Positions 9,257 to 18,570 are shown, counted from the first letter of the stretch. The stretch is 64,000 nt of DNA from Rhodanobacter sp. (GCA_030148505.1 JASBTI010000046.1:31288-95287); one strand, 5' to 3'. Made by a program: numbers and translations. The notes: generated by a model not told the origin, from the sequence alone.

Positions 9257-9535
9257 TCAAGCGCTGTTGTCTGGCGCGGCCTCATCGTCAAAGCCGGTAT
9301 AGCCGTCGGGGAAGATCGGAGTGCCATCATCTTCGAGGCCGCTCATCTCGGCGAGCGCCTTGGCCGCGGCTGCCTCGGCCAGATCCCTGGCACGAAAGCT
9401 GCGGTTCTCGCAGATGGCGTAGTAGACCGGAAAGCCATGCCCGCGCGGGGTGACTGCCAGATACGCGGTATAGCGGGAGCCTTCGAGGGTGGCGCCGGAC
9501 CGGGCCAGGTAGTTGTCGAATGTGCGTTCGGCCAT
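9257..9535 (-). CDS. Conserved hypothetical protein
   Basis: A small soluble protein of 92 residues from MAERTFDNYL; function not recognised. It has a short beta-rich section (AYLAVTPRGHGFPVYYAI), an Ala-rich helix (LAEAAAAKALAEM), and an acidic tail. The frame extends 53 codons upstream, but that part lies under the divergent PIN-domain gene and was rejected. The 65-base divergent gap to that gene would hold both promoters. Confidence 0.6.
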   Translation of the reverse strand: MAERTFDNYLARSGATLEGSRYTAYLAVTPRGHGFPVYYAICENRSFRARDLAEAAAAKALAEMSGLEDDGTPIFPDGYTGFDDEAAPDNSA

Positions 9536-9600
9536 GCTGCTGGGTTCCACCCTCAAAGCGGCCAGTGTATCGCGCGCCGCACTTGCGTCATCATGGGACG

Positions 9601-10059
9601 ATGACTTTCGCCGACGTGCCCATGCCGCGGATCGTGTTGGACACCAATGTGTGCCTGGATCTGTTGCTGTTCCACGACCCTGCTTGTGCGTCATTGCTGG
9701 CCGCTCTGCGCGGTGGCCGGGTTCAGGCGGTGACCCGTGATGATTGCCGCGACGAATGGCGGCGGGTGCTGCACTATCCGCAGCTGCCGATCACCGATGC
9801 CGCGCGTCCGTCGATCAGTGCCGCATTCGACGAACTGGTCCGCCATCTTCCGGCTGGTTCGCGGGCGTCGACAGACCCGGTGCGCTTGCCGCTATGTGCC
9901 GATCCGGACGATCAGAAGTTTCTCGAGCTGGCCTTGGAATCCGGTGCGCGCTGGTTGCTCAGCAAGGATCTCGAGTTGCTGAAGCTCGGCGCTCGCACCC
10001 GTCGTGCGGGGCTGTTCGAGATCCTGCGGCCGCAGGATTGGTGCGTCGCGACCGTTTGA
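9601..10059 (+). CDS. PIN-domain protein (putative ribonuclease, COG1569-like)
   Basis: A 152-residue PIN domain. The first acidic residue lies in IVLDTNVCLDLLL, a middle Glu in CRDEWRRVL, and a C-terminal Asp pair in ADPDDQKFLELA, the expected Mg-binding set for an RNase-like fold. Related stand-alone PIN proteins are annotated as putative toxins, but no antitoxin-sized gene adjoins it on the same strand, so toxin function is unproven. The start ATG at 9601 could be replaced by the ATG at 9622 (MPRIVLDTN) without losing the domain. Confidence 0.75.
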   Translation: MTFADVPMPRIVLDTNVCLDLLLFHDPACASLLAALRGGRVQAVTRDDCRDEWRRVLHYPQLPITDAARPSISAAFDELVRHLPAGSRASTDPVRLPLCADPDDQKFLELALESGARWLLSKDLELLKLGARTRRAGLFEILRPQDWCVATV

Positions 10060-10120
10060 CATGATCGCAACGCATCGCGTGCTGCAATAGCCGGGCCGGC
10101 CACGCCAAGGAGACATCGTC

Positions 10121-10324
10121 ATGTTGTTGCTCAGTCCCTGCACCATCGACTGCCCCTACTGCGGCGAAGCGGTGGAGATCGTGGTCGACACTTCGGTACC
10201 TTTTCAGCAGTACATCGAGGACTGTCAGGTGTGCTGTCGCCCGATCAGCCTGAGCGTGGCGATCGACGCAGATGACGCCAGCGCCGAACCCCGGGTGTAC
10301 GCCACCGCCGAGAACGAGGCGTGA
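10121..10324 (+). CDS. CPXCG-motif cysteine-rich protein
   Basis: A 67-residue protein with two cysteine pairs: CPYCG at about 11-15 and CQVCC at about 35-39. This matches the small CPXCG-motif family found widely in gammaproteobacteria, probably a one-zinc ribbon; the cellular role is not known. AAGGAG lies 8-9 bases before the ATG. It ends 16 bases before the convergent nicotinamidase stop. Confidence 0.8.
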   Translation: MLLLSPCTIDCPYCGEAVEIVVDTSVPFQQYIEDCQVCCRPISLSVAIDADDASAEPRVYATAENEA

Positions 10325-10340
10325 ATCTGCAAGCCGGCCG

Positions 10341-10994
10341 TCATGCGGCGACCAGCGTGCCCGTTTCGACGAGGCTGATCCCCGCGTCCTGCAACGCGTG
10401 GCGCGTTGCCCGATCACTGCTGGTCGTCACCGGACGGGTGAGATCCCACAGCAGATGGGTGCGCAGGCCCATCGTGACCGCGTCCTGGGCGGTCCACAGC
10501 ACGCAGACATCACGCGCCAGGCCGCAGAGATAAACCGTATCCACGCCGCGGTCGTGCAGCCAGCCGGCCAGTCCGGTGGCGGGGCGCTGGCCATGCGGGC
10601 CATGGTTTTCCCGAAAGCCGCTGTAGGAATCGATGCGCGGATCGCCGCCCTTGCGAATCACCACGTCGAGGGGCGACCAGTCGATGTCCGGATGAAGTTC
10701 GGCGCCGGCCGTGCCCTGAACACAATGATCCGGCCACAGCGTTTGTGGCTGACCGTACAGCTCGATTTGCTCGAACGGTGCGCGGCCCGGATGTGCACTG
10801 GCGAATGAGACATGGCCGGGCGGATGCCAATCCTGGGTGGCGGCGACATGGCGAAACGCGCGCTGGCATAGCAAGCGGTCGATGCCCGGCACGATCGCAT
10901 CACCTTGATGGCAAGCCAACGCGCCGCCGGGCATGAAGTCGGCCTGCACATCGACGACGATCAGGGCGGCGGTGGGTGATATCGTGTGGTTCAT
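10341..10994 (-). CDS. pncA: Nicotinamidase (isochorismatase fold)
   Basis: Converts nicotinamide to nicotinate in NAD salvage. The 217 residues carry the cysteine-hydrolase triad: Asp15 in VVDVQADF, Lys115 in VIRKGGD and Cys164 in CGLARDVCV. The metal-binding set Asp55, His57 and His61 is in TQDWHPPGH. This combination separates nicotinamidases from other isochorismatase-fold enzymes. Length matches E. coli PncA. No biosynthetic NAD genes are nearby, so it seems to be transcribed alone. Confidence 0.9.
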   Translation of the reverse strand: MNHTISPTAALIVVDVQADFMPGGALACHQGDAIVPGIDRLLCQRAFRHVAATQDWHPPGHVSFASAHPGRAPFEQIELYGQPQTLWPDHCVQGTAGAELHPDIDWSPLDVVIRKGGDPRIDSYSGFRENHGPHGQRPATGLAGWLHDRGVDTVYLCGLARDVCVLWTAQDAVTMGLRTHLLWDLTRPVTTSSDRATRHALQDAGISLVETGTLVAA

Positions 10995-11107
10995 TGCCGC
11001 GACCTCAGCAACTGAGTGGTGAGGAAGTCTAGCGCGCCGGCCGGCAAGCGCGCGTTGTGCTGGCGGCGAGCATAATGCGCCTCCGGATTACCCGCGGGAG
11101 CAGATCG

Positions 11108-11494
11108 GTGCACTACGACCAAGCGTGGGTGGGGTACGGTATCGTCGGCGGCCTGCAGGCGGGGGCGATTTCCGCGCTGGCCGGGGCGCTGCTGTTCGTG
11201 CTGGTGCACTGGTTGGGGCGCCCCAATGGCTGGAGTATCGGCGCGCAGATCGGCTGGTCGTTTCTGCTGGCGACCCTGCTGAGCGCCGGTGGCGATCTGT
11301 GGGACATGTTCTATCTCAACTATGCGCAGCTGCAGTCGCTGCAGTTGCTGCAAGTGAAACTGGCGCAGTTGCACGATCCCGACGGTCTCGGCATCCGTGT
11401 GTGGTGCGAGCTTGCCGGAGTGGCACTGGGCGTCGGCGTGAGCTGGCTGCTATTTCAGCTTGACTGGCGTCGCTGGCTGGGGCGGCGCGGATAG
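11108..11494 (+). CDS. Hypothetical inner-membrane protein
   Basis: Not assignable to a named family. From a GTG with GGGAG seven bases upstream it encodes 128 residues with three hydrophobic segments: about 9-32, 42-60 and 100-120. A soluble loop rich in Gln and Leu (YAQLQSLQLLQVKLAQL) lies between the second and third. The longer frame from 11057 adds a basic stretch without a ribosome binding site. It may be a small integral membrane protein; its partner is unknown. Confidence 0.6.
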   Translation: MHYDQAWVGYGIVGGLQAGAISALAGALLFVLVHWLGRPNGWSIGAQIGWSFLLATLLSAGGDLWDMFYLNYAQLQSLQLLQVKLAQLHDPDGLGIRVWCELAGVALGVGVSWLLFQLDWRRWLGRRG

Positions 11495-11538
11495 TACCGA
11501 ATCCCGGCGGACAAGGCTCGACGACACGTTGGGCAACC

Positions 11539-12933
11539 TCACAGCAGCGGGTCGAACAACCGTGCAACGTGCATCGCCACCCGTTGCAGATAGGGGGCTT
11601 CGCGGTAATCGCGTGGTTCTACCGCGCGGGCATGGCTGAAATCTGTTTCCAGCATGGCGGCCACTTCGGCGGCGAAGTGACGGTCGACGACCAAGGCGCT
11701 GACCTCGAAGTTGAGCCGGAATGAGCGGCTGTCCAGATTCATGCTGCCGATAGCTGCGCTGTCGTGGTCGATCAGCAACGCTTTCTGGTGCAGGAAACCG
11801 GGCTGGTAGCGAAACATTCGGATGCCGGCGCACAGTGCATGATGGGCATGCAGGGTGGATGCCAGAAAGACGGTGCGGTGATCAGGGCGCGAGGGTATCA
11901 GCACGCGCACGTCGACACCGCGCAGCACGGCCAGCTGCAGCGCGACGAGTACGGCGTGGTCAGGCACGAAATACGGTGTGCTCAACCACAGCCGTTCGCG
12001 CGCCGCGTTGATGGCAGCGGTGAAAAACAGCGAGCCGGTTTCCTGAGTGTCGGCCGGTCCGCTGGCAACCATCAGGGCGCTGGCACCGTTGTCGCACGGT
12101 GGAGTGGTCAGCATGGGCGGCTTGCTGCCAGTGATCCACTGCCAGTCATTGGCAAACAGTTGTTGCAGATCGGCTACGGCCGGACCCTGGATTTCGAGTT
12201 GGGTATCGCGCCATGGTGCCAGCGGCGGTTTCAAGCCGAGGTACTCGTCGCCGACGTTGAGGCCGCCGATGAAGGCTCGTGCGCCGTCTACCACCAGGAT
12301 CTTGCGGTGATTGCGAAAATTGAGCTGGAAGCGGTTGCGCCAGCGTCGGGTTGCAAACGGATGGATCGCCACACCGCCGGCGCGCAGCGTCTCCACATAA
12401 TGTCGCGGCAAGTCGTGGCTGCCGACACTGTCGAACAACACACAAACGCGTACGCCAGCGGCGGCGCGCTGCAGCAGGAGCTGCTGCACGCGTCGGCCAA
12501 GATCGTCGTCGTGAAAGATGAAAAACTGCATCAGTAGGCTGTGTTCGGCTGCTGCCATCGCCGCAAGCATGACGTCGAAGGCGGCGTCGCCGTCGATCAG
12601 CAGGCGCACACGGTGGCCGCTGCGAAAAGGTCGGCCCTGGGTCGTGCTGATCGCCGCGAAACGCTCGCAACCGGGGTCGATCGGCGCGCTCTCGGCTGCT
12701 CCTGCGATCGCTGCCGGCAAGCCATTTTGATAACTGCCGAGGTAGCCGCGAAAACGGCTGGAGCCAAGGTACAGATAGGGAAGCAGGGTCAGATACGGCA
12801 GCATCATCAAACCCAGCGCCCAGCCGATGGCGCCCTGCGGCGTGCGGGTGTTCATCACCGCGTGCATTGCGGCGAACATCCCGAGCAGGTGGAACACCAA
12901 CAGTCCGAGAGTGATTACATCGGTCGAACTCAT
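11539..12933 (-). CDS. cls: Cardiolipin synthase (phospholipase D family)
   Basis: Makes cardiolipin from phosphatidylglycerol at the inner membrane. Two N-terminal transmembrane helices (about 5-25 and 36-56) precede two PLD catalytic motifs: HRK-x4-D at 209-216 (followed by GARAFIGGLN) and HQK-x4-D at 382-389 (followed by SAAIGSMNLDSRSF). The 464 residues are within the ClsA size range. It starts four bases after the stop of the upstream FAD/NAD(P) gene, so both are likely translated from one mRNA. Confidence 0.9.
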   Translation of the reverse strand: MSSTDVITLGLLVFHLLGMFAAMHAVMNTRTPQGAIGWALGLMMLPYLTLLPYLYLGSSRFRGYLGSYQNGLPAAIAGAAESAPIDPGCERFAAISTTQGRPFRSGHRVRLLIDGDAAFDVMLAAMAAAEHSLLMQFFIFHDDDLGRRVQQLLLQRAAAGVRVCVLFDSVGSHDLPRHYVETLRAGGVAIHPFATRRWRNRFQLNFRNHRKILVVDGARAFIGGLNVGDEYLGLKPPLAPWRDTQLEIQGPAVADLQQLFANDWQWITGSKPPMLTTPPCDNGASALMVASGPADTQETGSLFFTAAINAARERLWLSTPYFVPDHAVLVALQLAVLRGVDVRVLIPSRPDHRTVFLASTLHAHHALCAGIRMFRYQPGFLHQKALLIDHDSAAIGSMNLDSRSFRLNFEVSALVVDRHFAAEVAAMLETDFSHARAVEPRDYREAPYLQRVAMHVARLFDPLL

Positions 12934-12937
12934 CGGA

Positions 12938-14296
12938 TCAGTTGGCCAGCAGCTGATCGGCCACTACTCGGGCCTGTTGCCTGATCTCCGGCATCGCGTT
13001 TGCCTCCCACAACGTGCCACGCAGCAGCGCGCCGAGTGCGAATACGTGGGGCCAGGGACGGCCTTCGTGCAGCAGGCGTCCCTGGTTGTCCGCCATGACC
13101 CCGAGGCCGAGCGGGTCGGCGGCAATGTGAGCATTGGTCAATAGCTGACTGAGCAGGCGGTGGTCGGTGCGGCGTAGATCGATATCGGCACCGGTGCACT
13201 GGATGATCATGTCTGCCTGCAGCCGATGTGGTTGGCCCGCGTGGTTGATGACAAGCTGCAACACGTCGCCGTCACATTGCACCGATTGCGGACGCCCGCG
13301 GCGGCGGCGCAGCCGCCCCTGCCGCTCCAGTGCGGTGATGGTTTCGCTGACCGCTGGTGGCATGCGATGTCGTGCGCGCTCCCACGCCCAGCGCGCATGG
13401 CGCAGGAAACGTGCGCGTTGTTCGAGTGGCAAGTCGGTCCACAGGCTTGCCGTGTGGGGGCGTAGGCTGTCGATCAGGGCGCGCCATTGGGTACCCTGAT
13501 CGATAGCCTCGCGCAAAAGGTGCAGCCAATAGCGGATATCCGGCACCTCCTGCATGGCCTCGATCAGTCCGGCACTATCCGGTGGCGCCGCTGCCGTGTT
13601 CATATGGCTTTCTGGAAGCAGGCCATGGCGTGAAATCGCGATGAATTCGGCCAGCGGCCAGCGGCTGGAGAGCTCCAGCACCACATCGATGGCGGTAGGC
13701 CCCATGCCGAGCAAAATGACCTTGCGAGGCGCCGCTTCGACGCGGTCATCGGCCAGCAGCGGCCATGGATCGACGACGTAGCGACCGCTGTCTAGGGCGG
13801 CCGGATCGACACCGGTCAGCGGGGTTGGCGGCAAAGTTCCCAACGCCAGCACAGCGGCATCCAGCTGATGTGCTTCCTCGCCATGCATGACGGTGACAGC
13901 GCCCGTTTCAGGGACCAGGGCATCGACCATGACGGGAATAAGATGCACGTCGTGACCGTGCGCCTTGCCGCTCTGCAGCGCATGCGCGACTTCGACCTCC
14001 AAGTAGTCGCCATAGCGATGGCGCGGCAGGAAATCGGTGCCCGCAATACCCGGATCGTCACGTTGCACGAAGTCGAGGAAGCTGCGTGCCTTGCCGGCGA
14101 ACAGACTCATCGTGGCGGCGCGGACATCCAGCAGGTGACGTGCCGAACGCGTGCCATAGGCGACGCCGCGCACTGGCGCGCCGCTGCCGGTGTACCAGTC
14201 GAGATGCAGGAGGTGCGGGGACGGTCGCTGCAGCAACTCACCAAGCAGCGTAGCTGCCGCCGCACCGCCGCCGATGATCGCTACCCGTCGAAACAT
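12938..14296 (-). CDS. FAD/NAD(P)-binding protein (COG4529-like)
   Basis: A 452-residue flavoprotein-like enzyme. The dinucleotide-binding motif IIGGGAAAATLLGELL is at residues 8-23. A second segment (VILLGMGPTAIDVVLEL, near 190) resembles an NAD(P)-binding loop. Proteins of this type (FAD-NAD(P)-binding, COG4529) are predicted oxidoreductases of unknown substrate. The C-terminal part has ADMIIQCTGADIDLR and VFALGALLRGTLWE, typical of the FAD domain end. It is the first gene of a two-gene unit with cardiolipin synthase. Confidence 0.8.
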   Translation of the reverse strand: MFRRVAIIGGGAAAATLLGELLQRPSPHLLHLDWYTGSGAPVRGVAYGTRSARHLLDVRAATMSLFAGKARSFLDFVQRDDPGIAGTDFLPRHRYGDYLEVEVAHALQSGKAHGHDVHLIPVMVDALVPETGAVTVMHGEEAHQLDAAVLALGTLPPTPLTGVDPAALDSGRYVVDPWPLLADDRVEAAPRKVILLGMGPTAIDVVLELSSRWPLAEFIAISRHGLLPESHMNTAAAPPDSAGLIEAMQEVPDIRYWLHLLREAIDQGTQWRALIDSLRPHTASLWTDLPLEQRARFLRHARWAWERARHRMPPAVSETITALERQGRLRRRRGRPQSVQCDGDVLQLVINHAGQPHRLQADMIIQCTGADIDLRRTDHRLLSQLLTNAHIAADPLGLGVMADNQGRLLHEGRPWPHVFALGALLRGTLWEANAMPEIRQQARVVADQLLAN

Positions 14297-14569
14297 GACA
14301 CTCCCCGGATTGAGTGATATGTGGCGTGGATCGGCTGTTCAAGCAACCGGCACGGCACCGCCGGCAGGCTGGTTACTGTGACAGATCAGCTCCCTGGCCG
14401 TGAAGTGGGGGTGATTTGCGCGAATCTCGTCGGTATCGGATCCAGGCCGGATGGCGCGCGGTCCGCTCGACGCCTGATATGAAGGGCTACGATGGGGCGG
14501 ATCTACAGTTGCTCGGCTCTGCCACAATCCAATGCTGGCGATCTGCCATGTGAGCAGGAGGGTAGCGAT

Positions 14570-15010
14570 ATGAAGAGGATGCGATGGGCAACTGCCGTGG
14601 TGCTGGTGTTTGCCGGACTGGTGACGGCTGTTCCGTCCGCTCGCGCCGTCGACCTGTCTTGTCGGATGACCTTCCAGATGGGAGGTTGGTCGTTGTTCTA
14701 CAAGACGGCCAGTGGCTCGGGTACGGTGACCTGCAACAACGGCCAGAGCATGCATGTGAAGTTGCGCGCCAAAGGGGGTGGCCTGACCTTTGGCAAAACC
14801 CGTATCGATCATGGCATTGGCCGCTTCACCGGTGTCTCGGATATCCACGACATCCTGGGACACTATGCCAACGCCGAGGCGCATGCTGGCGCAGAGAAGT
14901 CGGTCGACGCCCAGGTGGTGACCAAGGGCAGCATCTCGCTGGCACTCAGCGGCAAGGGCCAGGGTTGGAATCTTGGCGTAGCTTTCGGTGCGTTCATCAT
15001 CGAGCGGTGA
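14570..15010 (+). CDS. Small exported protein of unknown function
   Basis: The 146 residues start with a signal peptide (MKRMRWATAVVLVFAG, cleavage probably after SARA), so the product is exported. The mature part has two cysteines near its start (LSCRM and VTCNNG) that could form a disulfide, followed by Gly-rich beta-type sequence. AGGAGGG lies 6-7 bases before the ATG, which decides against the longer frame. Family not recognised. It converges on the DUF456 gene across a 21-bp perfect hairpin. Confidence 0.7.
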   Translation: MKRMRWATAVVLVFAGLVTAVPSARAVDLSCRMTFQMGGWSLFYKTASGSGTVTCNNGQSMHVKLRAKGGGLTFGKTRIDHGIGRFTGVSDIHDILGHYANAEAHAGAEKSVDAQVVTKGSISLALSGKGQGWNLGVAFGAFIIER

Positions 15011-15082
15011 GCCAGTTCGGCAGCTCCTTGGTGTGGCCAGGAGCTTCGCAGCATGTGATGGCGGGCCGTCACCCGCAACGGC

Positions 15083-15132
15083 GCCCTGCTGTTCGGCTGA
15101 CGGCATGGATTCCGTCAGCCGAACAGCAGGGC
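15083..15132. terminator. 21-bp perfect hairpin between convergent genes
   Basis: Arms 15083-15103 and 15112-15132 are perfect inverted copies around an 8-base loop. The right arm contains the last codons and stop of the leftward DUF456 gene. The left arm would encode the same ALLFG-stop end on the other strand. No T-tract follows on either side, so a bidirectional intrinsic terminator is likely but not certain; an RNA-stability element is the alternative. Confidence 0.65.
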
Positions 15133-15597
15133 TACGCCGAACAGGCCTACCATCACGAACGAGATCACCAGTTTGACCAGCGCGCCGAGCAGCAGACCGA
15201 CCCAGGTGCCGATACCGACATGGGTCGAACGCAGCACGCTGGTACCGGAAGACAATTCGCCGAGCAAGGCGCCAGCAAAAGGCCCCAGCAGCAAACCCGG
15301 GATGCCGAAGAACATCCCGACCAGGGTGCCCAGGCTGGCACCCCACAAGGCCGCGGAACTGGCGCCGACGCGTTTGGCACCGAAGGCGGCGGCGATGAAG
15401 TCGACGGCCACGCCGAACGCGCCCAGGGAACCGATAGCCAGCAGCCACCACAGCCCGAGGTGACGGTAGTGATCCACCGCGGCGACCAGCCAGATACCGC
15501 CGAAGACCATCGGGATTCCGGGCAACGCTGGCAGTGCGGTGCCCGCCAGACCGCCGAGGATCAGCATGGCCGCGAGCAGGTAGAGGGCTACGTCCAT
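15115..15597 (-). CDS. DUF456-family membrane protein
   Basis: A 160-residue integral membrane protein with about four or five hydrophobic segments and Gly-rich helices (GLAGTALPALPGIPMVFGG, GIPGLLLGPFAGALLGE) characteristic of DUF456 proteins. The motif PALPG near the start is typical. Function unknown. The ATG of MDVALYLLAAM was chosen because the longer frame adds 38 polar residues before the first helix. It is flanked by the fpr gene on the same strand, 116 bases away. Confidence 0.8.
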   Translation of the reverse strand: MDVALYLLAAMLILGGLAGTALPALPGIPMVFGGIWLVAAVDHYRHLGLWWLLAIGSLGAFGVAVDFIAAAFGAKRVGASSAALWGASLGTLVGMFFGIPGLLLGPFAGALLGELSSGTSVLRSTHVGIGTWVGLLLGALVKLVISFVMVGLFGVALLFG

Positions 15598-15713
15598 GAC
15601 TGCGCTATCGCTGGGGTCATTGGGTCCTCGATGCGTATTTCCGGTCGGAGCGCACCCTGTGCGCGACTGTTTTACGCGCGGTGACGAAGCGCAATTGCAT
15701 ACAGGGTACACCC

Positions 15714-16490
15714 CTACCGTTCAACAAAAGCCCGCTCGATCACGTAGTCCCCTGGCTCGCGTGTGCGCGGTGAGGCGTGGAAGCCACGGCCGTCGAGCAG
15801 GGTACCAAGATCGTCGAGCATCGCCGGACTGCCGCACAGCATGACGCGATCTGTGGTGGCATTCAGTGGTGGCAATCCGGTGGCCTCGCTCATGAGGCCG
15901 TCGACAATGGCGTCGGTGATGCGCCCGCGGTGGCGGAACGGCTCGCGGGTGACGGTGGGATAATAGATCAGCTTCTCGCGTACCAGCTCACCGAGGTATT
16001 CGTGGCGTGGAAGTTCCCGTTCGAGATATTCGGCATATGCCAGATCCTCGATATGGCGCACGCCATGGGCCAGCACGATCTTGTCGAAGCGCTCGTAGGT
16101 CTCCGGATCGCGGATGATGCTGAGAAACGGCGCCAGACCGGTTCCGGTGCCAAGCAGGTAGAGGTGTTTGCCAGGCTTCAGGTCGTTGAGCACCAGGGTG
16201 CCGGTCGGCTTGCGGCTGACAATCAACGGGTCACCCGGTTGCAGATGTTGCAGGCGCGAGGTGAGCGGGCCTTGCGGCACCTTGATCGAAAAGAACTCCA
16301 GGTGCTCCTCCCAGTTGGCACTGGCGATCGAGTAGGCGCGCAACAAGGGTCGGCCCTCGGTTTCCAGGCCAATCATCACGAACTGGCCACTGTCGAAGCG
16401 AAAGCCGGGATCGCGGGTGGTGCGGAAGCTGAAAAGGCTGTCGTTCCAGTGATGCACGTCGATCACGTGCTCGCTTGCCATTGCCACCAT
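15714..16490 (-). CDS. fpr: Ferredoxin--NADP(+) reductase
   Basis: A flavoprotein passing electrons between NADPH and ferredoxin or flavodoxin, used in Fe-S and oxidative-stress metabolism. FAD contact RAYS at 51-54; NADP-binding GTGTGLAPF at 114-122; CGSPAM near 225; and a C-terminal YVIERAFVER tail as in bacterial subclass I enzymes. At 258 residues it matches E. coli Fpr. An internal ATG three codons in (16481) is an equally good start. No gene was seen in the 251 bases between it and thiD. Confidence 0.92.
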   Translation of the reverse strand: MVAMASEHVIDVHHWNDSLFSFRTTRDPGFRFDSGQFVMIGLETEGRPLLRAYSIASANWEEHLEFFSIKVPQGPLTSRLQHLQPGDPLIVSRKPTGTLVLNDLKPGKHLYLLGTGTGLAPFLSIIRDPETYERFDKIVLAHGVRHIEDLAYAEYLERELPRHEYLGELVREKLIYYPTVTREPFRHRGRITDAIVDGLMSEATGLPPLNATTDRVMLCGSPAMLDDLGTLLDGRGFHASPRTREPGDYVIERAFVER

Positions 16491-16741
16491 GGGGGATCGG
16501 TCTCATGTCGTTGGGGTATTGGGTCGTCCGGGGGCCGACGCCAAGCGCAGCCGGCCGCCTGGGGCGTGGTCTTCGTGGCCGGATCGGCGGCGGGCGGCAG
16601 CGCCCAAAGGGTACGCGAATCGGCGCCACGACGCTTGCGACAACCGGTCGCGGCGGACCATAGCTCCCGTCGCCAAGACATGCGGCTGGCAAGCTTTTAT
16701 CCGGAGCGGTGAGTAGCGGATGCCACACGACGTCAGCCTGG

Positions 16742-17587
16742 TCATTGGTCCGAGCGGCCACGGTGCAGGTGATTGACCGGGCCAGCGCCTTGGCCGTAGA
16801 CGAGCTGCCGCCCCGTGTCGATGGCATCGCCCAGGTAGGTCTTTGCCTGCTCGATCGCTGCGCCCAATGGCGCACCCCGGACGATGCCGGCGACGATGGC
16901 TGCCGACAAGGTGCAACCGGTTCCGTGGAGGTTGTCGCTGGCTACCCGGCGCGCGACGAAACGCCGGGTAGCAGCGCGAGTCACCAATACGTCCACTGCC
17001 TCGGCAAGCCTCGCATGGCCCCCTTTCATCAGTACCGCACGGGGCCCCAGATCCAGCAGCGCGCGTCCCTGCTCGACCATCTCGGCTTCATTCGATGCCC
17101 ATGTCGTTTGCAGCAGTGCGGCAGCCTCGGCGAGGTTGGGTGTGAGGCAGTCGGTGAGGGGAAGCAGGTCGGAAATCAGCCCGTTCACGGCGTGTTGAGA
17201 CAACAGGCAGGTACCGGAGGAGGCGGCCAGCACCGGATCGAGCACCACAAAGGCGGGCCGATAGCGGCGGAGGCTGGCAACGACAACCTCGACGGTGGCG
17301 ACGTCCCCCAGCATGCCCAGCTTGACCGCGCGAATATCCAGATCGTCGAAGACCGCCTCCAGCTGTGCCGCCACGACCTGAGGGGGGACGATGTGGACGG
17401 CGCGGATGCCGCAGGTGTTCTGCGCGGTCACCGCGGTCAGTACCGTCGCGCCGTAGACGCCCAGGGCGGAAAAAGTTTTCAGGTCGGCCTGGATGCCGGC
17501 GCCGCCGCTGGAGTCGGAGCCGGCGATGGAAAGCGCGACCGGCACGCGCTGCGCGGGTACGGTAGCTCGACGAGGTGGCATATTCAT
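16742..17587 (-). CDS. thiD: Hydroxymethylpyrimidine/phosphomethylpyrimidine kinase
   Basis: Phosphorylates HMP and HMP-phosphate to the pyrophosphate used by ThiE in thiamin synthesis. Ribokinase-like fold: [18 protein letters not shown] near the N-terminus binds HMP, a VVLDPVL strand lies mid-protein, and [11 protein letters not shown] provides the anion hole and Cys. The start ATG overlaps the thiF stop as ATGA, which decides against 33 further upstream codons. 281 residues. Last gene of the seven-gene thiamin operon. Confidence 0.93.
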   Translation of the reverse strand: MNMPPRRATVPAQRVPVALSIAGSDSSGGAGIQADLKTFSALGVYGATVLTAVTAQNTCGIRAVHIVPPQVVAAQLEAVFDDLDIRAVKLGMLGDVATVEVVVASLRRYRPAFVVLDPVLAASSGTCLLSQHAVNGLISDLLPLTDCLTPNLAEAAALLQTTWASNEAEMVEQGRALLDLGPRAVLMKGGHARLAEAVDVLVTRAATRRFVARRVASDNLHGTGCTLSAAIVAGIVRGAPLGAAIEQAKTYLGDAIDTGRQLVYGQGAGPVNHLHRGRSDQ

Positions 17588-18570
17588 GGCGTCCAGTCCG
17601 CGAGCGCCACCAGCGCCAGATCGGTTTGACCCGCGTCGGCGAGACGTCTGGCGGCGCGCCACGCGCGCAATCCGCTGTGACAGCACAGGACAATTCGTCC
17701 GCGCGGCGCGGGCACCTCGGCCAGCAAGCTGTCGATGGTCTCGACGGTAAACCGCCGGGCGGCGCCGAAAGGCGATACCGGCGCCTCGTCGAGAGTTCTC
17801 AGATCAACCACCAGGTCGTCGTCGTTCACCGTGGCGGGCGCGATGTAGCGAGCAAAAACGTTTGCGGGCTCGGGGGCGTGGTGGAAGCTGAATCCGCCAA
17901 AGGCCAGGCGTCCGGCTTCGAACGTGAGCAGACGGCCAAGCGGCGAAGGCGCCATGCCGAGAATCAACTGCAATACGAACTGCGCTTGCAGGCTGCCGAT
18001 GATCGCCACTGTGCTGCCCAGCACGCCGGCGCTGGTGCAATTCGTTGTCTGGGAAGGCATTTCGGGAAACACGGCACGGTAGCTCGGTGCGCCGCCGCAG
18101 AACGCACCTACATATCCGGCCAGCCCGACCGCCGAAGCGCTGACCAGGGGTTTGCCGAGCGGCTGGCAGGTATCGCTGAGGATGTAGGTGACGGCCAGAC
18201 TGTCGGCGGCATCGACGACCACATCAACATCGGCGACGTATCGTGCGGCATTCTCCGGCGTCAGCCGTTCGGCCACGGCCGCGACCTCGATTTCGGGATT
18301 GAAGCGGATCAGCGCGGCCCGCGCGGCAGACACTTTCAGCGATCCGATATCGGCCATTGTGTAAAGCGGCTGACGATGGAGATTGGTCTCCTCGACGCGG
18401 TCGTGGTCGAGCATCACGAGGCGGCCGACGCCGGCACCGGCGAGATACTGCAGGACCGGGCAACCGAGGCCGCCGGCCCCGACCACGAGCACGCGGGCGG
18501 CGGCCAGGCGCGCCTGACCGTCGACACCGACATCCGGCAGCACCCTCTGCCGCGCATACCGATCGGTCAT
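17584..18570 (-). CDS. thiF: ThiF/MoeB-type adenylyltransferase fused to a rhodanese-like domain
   Basis: Adenylates the C-terminal Gly of ThiS so that sulfur can be loaded for thiazole synthesis. Residues 1-240 form the E1-like domain: [31 protein letters not shown] nucleotide loop at 31-49, and the conserved NCTSAGVLG loop. Residues from about 245 on are rhodanese-like with a CCHSGLRA sulfur-acceptor loop, so adenylation and sulfur transfer may sit in one chain. The usual zinc CxxC of the family is not seen: the YRCLFP-type segment reads SYRAVFP. Starts by ATGA overlap with thiE. Confidence 0.88.
   Translation of the reverse strand: MTDRYARQRVLPDVGVDGQARLAAARVLVVGAGGLGCPVLQYLAGAGVGRLVMLDHDRVEETNLHRQPLYTMADIGSLKVSAARAALIRFNPEIEVAAVAERLTPENAARYVADVDVVVDAADSLAVTYILSDTCQPLGKPLVSASAVGLAGYVGAFCGGAPSYRAVFPEMPSQTTNCTSAGVLGSTVAIIGSLQAQFVLQLILGMAPSPLGRLLTFEAGRLAFGGFSFHHAPEPANVFARYIAPATVNDDDLVVDLRTLDEAPVSPFGAARRFTVETIDSLLAEVPAPRGRIVLCCHSGLRAWRAARRLADAGQTDLALVALADWTP

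Noticed and set aside
14339..15451. 370-codon leftward open frame
   Set aside because: Lies antisense to the exported protein gene and out of frame with the DUF456 gene; composition is Arg/Gly/Ser-rich as expected for a GC-rich shadow and no family is seen.
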